Assembly: GCA_041658405.1 (NCBI GenBank)
Contig: JBBAAG010000031.1
Span: forward strand, 1 to 32,151
Reading direction: 5' to 3'
DNA from: Elusimicrobiota bacterium
Lineage (GTDB): Bacteria > Elusimicrobiota > UBA5214 > JBBAAG01
DNA length: 32,151 nucleotides
Shown here: positions 24,805 through 32,151 of the stretch, piece after piece
How the letters are laid out: the number at the start of each line of letters is the position of its first letter
How positions within the stretch are numbered: position 1 is the first letter of the stretch
The notes under the pieces: generated by a model
What the model was told of the DNA's origin: nothing
The model's database searches: none
Seen by the model: only the letters and a program-made list of their open reading frames with translations
Made by a program: the position numbers and the translations under genes

Positions 24805-26706
24805 ATGATCCATCTAATAGATATCAGCAAATCATATGGCGGACAGGTATTATACGATAATATCACGCTTAGTATTAATGATAAAGAAAAAATTGGCCTT
24901 GTCGGGAGGAACGGACACGGGAAGACAACGTTGTTCAACCTAATCCTTGGAACAGTTGAACCTGACAGCGGGACAATTTCTATCCCTAAAGGATATCGTA
25001 TCGGCCATCTTGAACAGCACATAAATTTCACGCAGGATACTGTTTTAAAAGAAGGTTGTTCAAAGTTGCCGGAAGAGTATAAGTACGATACCTGGCGGGT
25101 AGAAAAAATCTTATTCGGCCTCGGGTTTACAAAAGAGGATATGGAACGCCCCCCGTCAACTTTTTCAGGAGGATACCAGATACGGTTAAACCTCGCAAAG
25201 GTGTTGATATCCGAACCCGACTTATTACTGCTTGACGAACCTAACAACTATCTTGATATCGTTGCTTCACGGTGGCTTATAAGTTTTCTTAAAGGATGGC
25301 AGCATGAGTTGATAGTGATAACGCATGACCGCGGGTTTATGGATAGTTTTACTACTCATACTGTTGGTATTCACCGGGGTAAAGTACGGAAAGTACGGGG
25401 TACAACTGACGTTCTATATGAACAAATTGAGACTGAAGAAGAAGTCTATGAAAAAACCAGGGTGAATGAAGAAAATAAACGCCGGCAGTTGACCGTGTTT
25501 ATTGATCGGTTCAAAGCAAAAGCACGGCTTGCATCACAGGTACAGTCGAAAATGAAAATGCTTGAAAAGATGGGCGAGAAAGAACAGCTTACCAAGATCG
25601 ATACTTTACATTTTTCCTTCCGCGCATTACCTTTTGTTTCCTCAAAAATGACTGAGATAGAGAATGTTTCGTTCAAATACGATACTGACAAAGATAATAT
25701 GCTAATCAACAACTTTACGTTAACCATCGGTAAACATGAACGCATTTGTGTTATTGGTAAAAATGGGAAAGGTAAGTCGACATTGTTAAAACTCATCGCG
25801 CAGGAACTTTATCCTGTAGACGGTTTTGTAAAATACAATCCTGATATCAAACTTGGATACTTTGGGCAACCCAACCTTTTAAGGTTGACACCTAAGAACA
25901 GCGTGATTGATGAAATTATGTCTGTCTCCGAAACAGGGTCTTTGCAGGCAGCACGCAACATTGCCGGGATGTTGATGTTCAGTGATGATCACGCATTAAA
26001 ACAGGTACATGTCCTCTCCGGTGGCGAAAAAAACCGTGTGATGCTAGCCAAGATTGTTATGACCCCGTGCCACCTGTTGTTACTTGATGAACCAAGTAAC
26101 CACCTGGATATGGACTCGTCGGAAGCGCTGATGGATGCTATTGACGATTTTGACGGGTCGGTAGTGATGGTAACACATAACGAACGTTTTCTTGAACGCC
26201 TGGCAAAACGGTTAGTTGTGTTCGATAACAATAAAGTTTTGCTGTACGAAGGCGGCTATCGCGATTTTATCGAAAATGTCGGGTGGAGCGATGAATATGA
26301 GTATGAACAGGAAGTTGTAGGACAAAATAATGATAAATCATCCGATGCGTTGAAGTCCGCATCGTTATCCCAGGAAGACAGAAAACTTATCCGCAAAATA
26401 AAAGCTGATGCACGGCAAGTAAAGTCGGATTTGTTAAAAGAACGAGATGCTGTATTGAAACCATTAAGCAAAGAAATTAATAAAGTTGAGAAACGTATAG
26501 ATACTCTGGAACATGAACTCAGGATGAATGACGAGGCACTGGTTAAGGCTTCAATGGAACAGGATATTAAACTCATCGCGGAACTGCCCAAACGGAATAA
26601 AGAGGTTAAAGCTGAACTTGACACTTTGTACTCATCATTTATCAAACTAGCTGCTGACCTCGAGAAAAAGACTAAGGAGTACGATGAACGAGTAAAGAAT
26701 TTGTAA
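24805..26706 (+). CDS. ABC-F family ATPase (ribosome-associated type)
   Basis: This 633-residue soluble protein has two ABC cassettes and no membrane segments. First cassette: Walker A GLVGRNGHGKTT, signature STFSGGYQIRLNLAKVL, Walker B LLLLDEPNNYLD. Second: Walker A VIGKNGKGKST, signature VLSGGEKNRVMLAK, Walker B LLLLDEPSNHLD. The inter-domain linker (about 205-265), with RFKAKARLASQVQSK, is the P-site-tRNA interaction region of ABC-F proteins. A C-terminal coiled-coil extension (about 530-633) is highly charged. ABC-F proteins act on the ribosome in translation rescue or antibiotic resistance; this one resembles housekeeping YheS/Uup types more than resistance types, but the subgroup is uncertain. 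It ends one base before the first esterase gene. Confidence 0.93.
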   Translation: MIHLIDISKSYGGQVLYDNITLSINDKEKIGLVGRNGHGKTTLFNLILGTVEPDSGTISIPKGYRIGHLEQHINFTQDTVLKEGCSKLPEEYKYDTWRVEKILFGLGFTKEDMERPPSTFSGGYQIRLNLAKVLISEPDLLLLDEPNNYLDIVASRWLISFLKGWQHELIVITHDRGFMDSFTTHTVGIHRGKVRKVRGTTDVLYEQIETEEEVYEKTRVNEENKRRQLTVFIDRFKAKARLASQVQSKMKMLEKMGEKEQLTKIDTLHFSFRALPFVSSKMTEIENVSFKYDTDKDNMLINNFTLTIGKHERICVIGKNGKGKSTLLKLIAQELYPVDGFVKYNPDIKLGYFGQPNLLRLTPKNSVIDEIMSVSETGSLQAARNIAGMLMFSDDHALKQVHVLSGGEKNRVMLAKIVMTPCHLLLLDEPSNHLDMDSSEALMDAIDDFDGSVVMVTHNERFLERLAKRLVVFDNNKVLLYEGGYRDFIENVGWSDEYEYEQEVVGQNNDKSSDALKSASLSQEDRKLIRKIKADARQVKSDLLKERDAVLKPLSKEINKVEKRIDTLEHELRMNDEALVKASMEQDIKLIAELPKRNKEVKAELDTLYSSFIKLAADLEKKTKEYDERVKNL

Positions 26707-26707
26707 A

Positions 26708-28198
26708 GTGAAAACAAAAATGTTTCCCGAAGGTATAAAATTATCAGGCTTGTTCTCTAACAATATGGTCCTCCAGCGCGGTATAGAAACCAAGGTATGG
26801 GGTTATGCGGATAACAGCGAAAAGGTTACTGTAGAATTTAACGGGCAAAAAGTGCAATCTATCGCCAAAGACGGAAAGTGGATGGTACTCCTGAAAAACC
26901 TGCAACCCGGCGGGCCATATAAAATGGTTATCAAAGGGAAGAATATAATTGAACTCTCCAACATCCTCGTCGGTGATGTCTGGGTCTGCAGCGGGCAGTC
27001 AAACATGGAAATGATATTAAAATCGACTATCAACGCGGATTACGAAACCGCGAACTCTACCAACGCGCAATTGAGATTATTCACCTCACCAATACTGGAT
27101 ACTACTACTCCGAGGGAAGTTGTCAACTCAACGTGGACAGAGTGTGATCCAAGAACTGTCCCTTGTTTCTCCGCAGCCGGTTACTTCTTTGGCCGTAAAC
27201 TCGTTGAAACTCAAAACATTCCCATAGGCCTTATAAACTCATCCGTTGGCGGTACGCCAGTTGAAGCGTGGACACCAAAGGAAGAGTTGGAATTAAACCT
27301 CGAACTCGCAGATTCAAACAAATGGATTGTAGATACTGAGGCCAATATCAAGAAAGCCACGGAGAAAGAAGAAGAGGCAATAGCAAAAGCTAAGGCTGAT
27401 AGTACAGCGGAACCTAAACGCACAAACAGGGTGTGGAAAACACGGTCTGGATTGTACAACGGCATGATCGCGCCGTTACTGAACTACACGATTAAAGGCG
27501 TGATTTGGTACCAAGGCGAATCCAACGCACCCCGAGCAACAGCGTACAGAAAATGTTTTCCTGCGATGATTAATAGTTGGCGTAAAAACTGGGGTATTGC
27601 TGAATTACCGTTTTTATTCGTCCAGCTTTCCTACTACGGAAACCCCAATAAACCAGATGCCGGGCAATGGCCGTTGTTGCGGGAAACACAAGTACAAACC
27701 TGGCAGACAGTACCCAAAACCGGGATGGTGGTATCTATCGACGTTGGTGATGTCGGGATTCATCCGCCAAACAAAAAACCGGTAGGGGAACGGCTGGCTC
27801 TAGCAGCAGGCGCAATTGCGTATGGACAAACAACAGAGTATTCCGGCCCGATATACGATTCGGTAAAGTTTGAAAACAGGAAAGCGTATGTTAAATTTGC
27901 TCATACCGCTGATGGAATTAGGATTTTACCGGAAAACGAGAAACCAAAATGGTTCTGCATAGCCGGCGAAGATAAAGTTTTTTATAATGCTGAGGCAGAG
28001 GTCATTGGTAAAGATACTATTTTAGTAAGTGCGGAGGAAGTTACAAACCCAGTAGCTGTGCGGTACGCGTGGGCAATCGCACCGGTGAATAACGTGTTCA
28101 ACAGTCTCTCCCTTCCCGCATCACCGTTTCGTACTGACGATTGGATAGATATCGCTGTCCCTATTCCTAACTTGGAAAACATGCCAAAAACAGAATAA
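26708..28198 (+). CDS. Sialate O-acetylesterase-type SGNH hydrolase, copy 1, no signal peptide
   Basis: This 496-residue protein is a DUF303/SASA-type acetylesterase. The catalytic Ser is S98 in VCSGQSNM, and the Asp/His region is IDVGDVGIHPPNKKPVGERL with D345, D348 and H352. Other family blocks are INSSVGGTPVEAWTP and GVIWYQGESNA. Such enzymes remove O-acetyl groups from sialic acid or plant-type polysaccharides. An inserted charged segment (about 212-238, rich in Lys, Ala and Glu) is shared with copy 2. It starts GTG at 26708, one base after the ABC-F gene, with MKTKMFPEGIKLSGLF. Compared with copy 2 it has lost 18 residues that form the signal peptide, so it is predicted to stay in the cytoplasm. 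The active site is intact. Confidence 0.9.
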   Translation: MKTKMFPEGIKLSGLFSNNMVLQRGIETKVWGYADNSEKVTVEFNGQKVQSIAKDGKWMVLLKNLQPGGPYKMVIKGKNIIELSNILVGDVWVCSGQSNMEMILKSTINADYETANSTNAQLRLFTSPILDTTTPREVVNSTWTECDPRTVPCFSAAGYFFGRKLVETQNIPIGLINSSVGGTPVEAWTPKEELELNLELADSNKWIVDTEANIKKATEKEEEAIAKAKADSTAEPKRTNRVWKTRSGLYNGMIAPLLNYTIKGVIWYQGESNAPRATAYRKCFPAMINSWRKNWGIAELPFLFVQLSYYGNPNKPDAGQWPLLRETQVQTWQTVPKTGMVVSIDVGDVGIHPPNKKPVGERLALAAGAIAYGQTTEYSGPIYDSVKFENRKAYVKFAHTADGIRILPENEKPKWFCIAGEDKVFYNAEAEVIGKDTILVSAEEVTNPVAVRYAWAIAPVNNVFNSLSLPASPFRTDDWIDIAVPIPNLENMPKTE

Positions 28199-28258
28199 AA
28201 AAGTTATAATGTTATTTAATCAATTTTTTGGGTAAGTCAAAGAAAGGATTTTATTAAT
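28199..28258 (+). promoter_or_regulatory. Gap between esterase copies 1 and 2
   Basis: This 60-bp AT-rich gap contains TATAAT at 28205-28210 with no -35 at a proper distance, and AAAGGA about 11 bases before the GTG of copy 2, a usable SD. A local promoter is possible but weakly supported. Confidence 0.25.
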
Positions 28259-30394
28259 GTGAAAACAAATTTGTTTAATGCAGTCCTTGCTGCAACCTTA
28301 ACCGCAGTAATGTTAATCCCCTCGGTAGTAGTAGCAGATGTAAAATTATCGGGCTTGTTCTCGGATAACATGGTCCTACAACGCGGAAAAGAAACTAAAG
28401 TATGGGGTTTAGCGGATACCGGCGAGAAGGTTACTGTAGAATTTAATAAGCAAAAAGTTCAGGCTGTAGCAAAAGACGGGAAGTGGATAGCACTCCTGAA
28501 AAACCTGCAGCCCGGCGGGCCATACAAAATGATTATTAAAGGAAAGAATAAGATTGAACTATCCAACATCCTCGTTGGCGATGTTTGGGTTTGCAGCGGG
28601 CAGTCAAACATGGCGATGACGGTAAAGAGTTGTATAGATGCGGATAAAGAAATCGTAAACTCGACTAACGCGAGGCTGAGGCTGTATACCGTTCCCAGAT
28701 TGGACAGCACTACCGCGATAGAAATTCTTAACTCTACATGGACAGAATGTAATCCAAAAACTATCTCATATTTTTCCGCAGCCGGTTATTTTTTTGGGAG
28801 TAAACTTGTTGATACTCAGAATATACCTATCGGCTTGATAAATTCTTCAGTCGGAGGTACACCGGTAGAATCATGGACTCCGAAGGAAGAGCTGGAATCA
28901 AACCCTGAACTCGTAGATTCAAACAAATGGGTTGTTGATACTGAAGCCAATATCAAAAAAGCAACGGAAAAAGAAGAAGAGGCAATCGCAAAAGCTAAGG
29001 CTGACGGTACAGCGGAACCTAAACGCACAAACAGGGTGTGGAGAACACAGTCTGGATTATATAACGGTATGATCGCGCCGTTACTTAACTACACAATCAA
29101 AGGCGCTATTTGGTACCAGGGTGAAGCTAACGCTCCGCGTGCTGCGGCATACGGTAAATGTTTTCCTGCGATGATTAATAGTTGGCGTAAAAATTGGAAC
29201 ATCCCGGAATTTCCGTTCTTATTCGTTCAACTTTCATATTTTGGTAAACCCAATAAGCCGGATAAGGGTCAATGGCCATTGTTAAGGGAAACACAAGTAC
29301 AAACTTGGCAGACTGTACCAAATACAGGTATGGCTATATGTATTGACGTTGGTGATGTGGGAATTCATCCGCCGAACAAACGGCCGGTAGGGGAACGATT
29401 AGCGTTATTAGCGGAACATCTTGAAAAAAAGAATAATTCTCTTATCTATTCCGGCCCAATATATGATTCTGTTAAATACGAAAACGGGAAGGCGTATGTT
29501 AAGTTCAAATATATAGGCGATGGGATAAAGACAACTAAACCTGGCCAGAGTCCTGCATGGTTCTGTATTGCGGGCGAGGATAAAGTGTTCTATAACGCAG
29601 AAGCTGAGATCATGGATAAAGACACTGTGGTTGTCAGTGCAAAAGATGTACCTAACCCGGTTGCTGTGCGGTACGCATGGGCAATCGCGCCGGTGAATAA
29701 TATCGTTAATTCCGCTAACCTTCCCGCATCACCGTTCCGAACCGATAATTGGGAGGGTATACAGGTACCAATCCCGTTGTTATGGGAAGGAATGCCGGAA
29801 GTTATAGAAATGAAGATAAACAAAACCGTTAACGCAAACATTGTATGCGATGGCAAACTTGACGAACCTGTCTGGACAACGAATAAAGGGGTGGTTACAG
29901 ATTTTTATGCGCTTGACGGTGCAATACTTACCATGCAAACTACCGGATATGTTGTTGTTGACAGCAGTAACGTTTATATCGGTATACTCTGTGGCGGGCA
30001 GGGTGTAAAGGATTTGGTAGCAGCAAAAACTGATACGGATAGTTCTGTGTTCCAGGATGATGCGATTGAAATCTTTTTTGATCCTACCGACCAACGAAGT
30101 AATTATTATCACGTAGTGCTTAACAGTAAAAATGTAAGGTTTGACCAGAAGTGTACGTCTGAAGGTGCGGGTAAGGATCCTGCATGGAATGGTGAATACG
30201 TAACTGCCACTTTCGCAGGGAATGATTATTGGTCCACAGAAATTGTATTCCCTATAAACAAATTCCCGACAGTACAATCGTTTGCGTTAAACCTTTGCCG
30301 GCACGTTGCTTTAGGAAATATCAACATTTCCTGGGCAAAGATAAAGCAAACGTTTCATAATCCCGCAAATTTTGTGAGGGTATCAGTAAAATAG
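28259..30394 (+). CDS. Secreted sialate O-acetylesterase-type hydrolase fused to a CBM9-like domain, copy 2
   Basis: This 711-residue protein starts with GTG and has a signal peptide (about 1-26: hydrophobic core AVLAATLTAVMLIPSVVVA). The esterase domain (about 27-510) retains the GQSNM serine (S116) and the GIHPPNK histidine (H370), and is closely related to copy 1. A C-terminal domain (about 517-711) begins NANIVCDGKLDEPVWT and contains YVVVDSSNVYIGI, FQDDAIEIFFDPTDQ and YWSTEIVFPINKFP, the pattern of CBM9/DOMON-like carbohydrate-binding domains. The fusion suggests attachment to a polysaccharide while deacetylating it outside the cytoplasm. Copy 1 and the visible part of copy 3 show no such domain; copy 3 is incomplete, so it may still have one. 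Confidence 0.9.
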   Translation: MKTNLFNAVLAATLTAVMLIPSVVVADVKLSGLFSDNMVLQRGKETKVWGLADTGEKVTVEFNKQKVQAVAKDGKWIALLKNLQPGGPYKMIIKGKNKIELSNILVGDVWVCSGQSNMAMTVKSCIDADKEIVNSTNARLRLYTVPRLDSTTAIEILNSTWTECNPKTISYFSAAGYFFGSKLVDTQNIPIGLINSSVGGTPVESWTPKEELESNPELVDSNKWVVDTEANIKKATEKEEEAIAKAKADGTAEPKRTNRVWRTQSGLYNGMIAPLLNYTIKGAIWYQGEANAPRAAAYGKCFPAMINSWRKNWNIPEFPFLFVQLSYFGKPNKPDKGQWPLLRETQVQTWQTVPNTGMAICIDVGDVGIHPPNKRPVGERLALLAEHLEKKNNSLIYSGPIYDSVKYENGKAYVKFKYIGDGIKTTKPGQSPAWFCIAGEDKVFYNAEAEIMDKDTVVVSAKDVPNPVAVRYAWAIAPVNNIVNSANLPASPFRTDNWEGIQVPIPLLWEGMPEVIEMKINKTVNANIVCDGKLDEPVWTTNKGVVTDFYALDGAILTMQTTGYVVVDSSNVYIGILCGGQGVKDLVAAKTDTDSSVFQDDAIEIFFDPTDQRSNYYHVVLNSKNVRFDQKCTSEGAGKDPAWNGEYVTATFAGNDYWSTEIVFPINKFPTVQSFALNLCRHVALGNINISWAKIKQTFHNPANFVRVSVK

Positions 30395-30404
30395 TATCCC
30401 TACG

Positions 30405-31163
30405 ATGAAAACGTTATTATTAATTATCTTCTTCTATTGCCTATTCTTTGTAGGCATATTTTTGGGGATCAACAGGATAAGTACGCATCCTAGAGTTTCG
30501 TTAGGACAGTTTTTACTGAGCATTTGGATAATAATTTCACTTGGATTCATTGGGTTATTTAACGCCCCTCTGGTATTAGTAATTATAGCGATACTGCCTC
30601 TATTATTTTCAGCAGTACAGTTTTACCGCAGAGGGTACGAACGCAGGCTTGTTTTGGAAACGGTAAACAAAGAGATGAAAGAATCATTGAATGCAATACA
30701 AGAATTCCCGGATAACGCCGCAGCGGTTGAGAAAATCGGGAAACTGTTTGAACAACTTGGAGAACTATCCACAGCAAAGATTCATTACCGTAAAGCATTA
30801 AAGATGCATCCCGGTGATAGACTTGCATCCCGGCTTGAAACATTAGAAAAGAATCCTAATACAATGGATGTGCTATACACTTATGTATCGGTAGTTAATC
30901 TTTGCCTGAAATGTGATACCGCTAATAGTAACTTGCGGTATACTTGTAGCTCATGCGGTACACAGATGTATTCTTCTTATATGAAATGGCTATCCAATGT
31001 TATAGCAATCCTGTCGGAAGAATACTCGGTATTTGCAATATTATTGATGGCACTTGTGCTATACCCGTTCTATAAAATAATGGGCTTACTGGCATTCGGT
31101 ATTGTTTTATCCCCCTGGGCAATCACAATACTTTTTTCCCGCAGAGATAAGCATTTCTGGTAG
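30405..31163 (+). CDS. Membrane protein with TPR and zinc ribbon, function unknown
   Basis: I do not recognise a named family for this 252-residue protein. Two membrane helices open it (about 1-22 and 35-72). A short helical repeat resembling a TPR follows (about 92-145: AKIHYRKALKMHPGD). A four-cysteine zinc ribbon lies at C167, C170, C181 and C184 (CLKC...CSSC), and two more hydrophobic segments end the protein (about 195-245). The zinc ribbon and TPR probably face the cytoplasm, with the helices forming a bundle. It sits 10 bp after esterase copy 2 and 45 bp before copy 3, without a clear SD. Role unknown; an assembly or sorting factor is only a guess. Confidence 0.7.
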   Translation: MKTLLLIIFFYCLFFVGIFLGINRISTHPRVSLGQFLLSIWIIISLGFIGLFNAPLVLVIIAILPLLFSAVQFYRRGYERRLVLETVNKEMKESLNAIQEFPDNAAAVEKIGKLFEQLGELSTAKIHYRKALKMHPGDRLASRLETLEKNPNTMDVLYTYVSVVNLCLKCDTANSNLRYTCSSCGTQMYSSYMKWLSNVIAILSEEYSVFAILLMALVLYPFYKIMGLLAFGIVLSPWAITILFSRRDKHFW

Positions 31164-31208
31164 TAATATTTGGAGATAAATTTAAATAATTAAAGGAGTT
31201 TGTATTGT

Positions 31209-32151
31209 ATGGTGAATCTGAAAGTTACTTGTAACACATTAGCTGTGATTTTGGTACTGACAACAACTGTAAAGGCAAACGCGGATATAACGCTTTCTGG
31301 TTTGTTTTCAGACAATATGGTCCTTCAGCGCGGGGTAGAAACTAAAGTCTGGGGTTACGCTGATAATGGCGAGAATGTTACCGTTGAGTTTAACGGGCAA
31401 CAGGTACAAACCACCACTGAAAACGGTAAGTGGATGCTAAAACTTAAAAACCTAACTCCCGGCGGGCCGTATAAAATGGTTATTAAAGGCAAAAATATTA
31501 TTGAACTTAATAATATCCTCGTCGGTGATGTTTGGGTTGGCAGCGGGCAGTCTAACATGGCATGGACAATGTCAAAAACATCGAATGCTGCATTTGACGT
31601 CGCGAACTCGACTAACCCGTTAATCCGGTTATTCACTGTCCCGAGAAAAAGTACGGGTACAGAACTTGAGTTTATCGGGTCGAAATGGAACGAATGCCTG
31701 CCATCGACTGTCCACAACTTTTCCGGGGTTGCATACTTCTTCGGAAAAAATATGGTGGACGCCACAAAAGTTCCTGTTGGGTTGATCAACTCCTCTGTCG
31801 GAGGTACACCGGCAGAAGCGTGGATGAGCAAAAATGAACTTACCACAAATCCTGTATTAGTTGAAGATTACAAAAAACTTGTTGAATTAGAAAATACGTA
31901 TCTCGAAGTTAAGTCTACTTTTACGACAACAGAACCGGTGAAGAAAAAACCGGCAGTTGGAGGAAGTCAAAAACAATCAGTACTTTACAACGGTATGATC
32001 GCGCCTTTATTAGACTATACCATTAAAGGTGTTATCTGGTATCAAGGCGAAGCTAACCGTAAAAGGAAGTCGGATTACGGCAGGCTTCTTACCGCACTAA
32101 TTACCAGCTGGCGTCAAGCATGGAATATCGGTGATTTCCCGTTTCTTATGG
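31209..32151 (+). CDS. Secreted sialate O-acetylesterase-type hydrolase, copy 3 (3' end outside window)
   Basis: An open frame from ATG 31209 runs to the window edge (314 codons). The SD AAGGAG (31193-31198) lies ten bases before the start; GTG 31212 is a less likely alternative. The signal peptide is KVTCNTLAVILVLTTTVKANA (about 4-24), followed by ITLSGLFSDNMVLQRG, close to copies 1 and 2. The catalytic serine is in VGSGQSNMAW, INSSVGGTPAEAWMS and GVIWYQGEANRKR are conserved; the His region lies beyond the window. The charged Lys/Ala/Glu insert of copies 1 and 2 is replaced here by a different, shorter stretch (VKKKPAVGGSQKQ), so this copy is more divergent. Confidence 0.92.
   Translation, partial: MVNLKVTCNTLAVILVLTTTVKANADITLSGLFSDNMVLQRGVETKVWGYADNGENVTVEFNGQQVQTTTENGKWMLKLKNLTPGGPYKMVIKGKNIIELNNILVGDVWVGSGQSNMAWTMSKTSNAAFDVANSTNPLIRLFTVPRKSTGTELEFIGSKWNECLPSTVHNFSGVAYFFGKNMVDATKVPVGLINSSVGGTPAEAWMSKNELTTNPVLVEDYKKLVELENTYLEVKSTFTTTEPVKKKPAVGGSQKQSVLYNGMIAPLLDYTIKGVIWYQGEANRKRKSDYGRLLTALITSWRQAWNIGDFPFLM

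Noticed and set aside
26708..28198. Esterase copy 1 as a pseudogene
   Set aside because: Only the signal peptide is missing; the frame is intact and the catalytic Ser and His are kept, so it is more likely a relocated enzyme.
26708..31208. Duplication by a transposon
   Set aside because: No transposase, terminal inverted repeats or target duplications are visible around the esterase copies.

Overview
The window looks like chromosomal DNA of an AT-leaning, diderm (outer-membrane-bearing) bacterium. It has a two-subunit glycyl-tRNA synthetase, complete RuvABC genes, O-antigen-ligase-like glycan enzymes, a small predicted outer-membrane barrel with a signal peptide and a probable lipoprotein. 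GTG and TTG starts are common, and genes are packed with short gaps or overlaps. I cannot place the organism firmly. The YbeY variant resembles the Bacteroidetes type as I remember it, and the paralogous esterases and Gfo/Idh plus URO-D-like genes recall uncultured lineages such as Elusimicrobiota, Firestonebacteria or Lentisphaerae; this is a guess. I saw no IS element, integrase, phage gene, CRISPR array, rRNA or tRNA gene.

Region 1 (1-8679, + strand) is a housekeeping block: phoH (3' end only), a short PgpH-like HD phosphohydrolase, ybeY, two CNNM/CorC-type CBS transporters, recO, glyQ and glyS. The order matches the classic phoH-yqfF-ybeY-...-recO-glyQS neighbourhood, but dgkA, cdd and era are missing from their usual slot and two CBS transporters sit there. 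It reads directly into two tandem O-antigen ligase/TPR fusion proteins (8679-13495). A short hairpin and a -10-like box precede yebC-ruvC-ruvA-ruvB (13614-16542).

Region 2 (16546-23536) is accessory, with mixed strands. A Gfo/Idh/MocA oxidoreductase and an MFS transporter form a minus-strand pair. They are divergent from an XRE-type regulator and an L,D-transpeptidase across a 239-bp intergenic region that carries two inverted repeats. The L,D-transpeptidase gene converges on, and overlaps by 11 bp, a VanX-like D-Ala-D-Ala dipeptidase gene that follows an NhaC-type antiporter gene. A small outer-membrane barrel gene with a good promoter, Shine-Dalgarno (SD) sequence and terminator closes this part.

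Region 3 (23728-32151, + strand) starts from a well-formed sigma-70-like promoter followed by a perfect inverted repeat. It contains a URO-D-superfamily protein, an ABC-F ATPase, and three paralogous sialate-O-acetylesterase-type enzymes. A membrane protein with a TPR and a zinc ribbon lies between copies two and three, and the third copy is cut by the window edge. The first copy has lost its signal peptide by an internal deletion. The second has gained a C-terminal CBM9-like domain. The region looks like a carbohydrate-deacetylation locus under common control, with two unexplained cytoplasmic members (URO-D-like and ABC-F).
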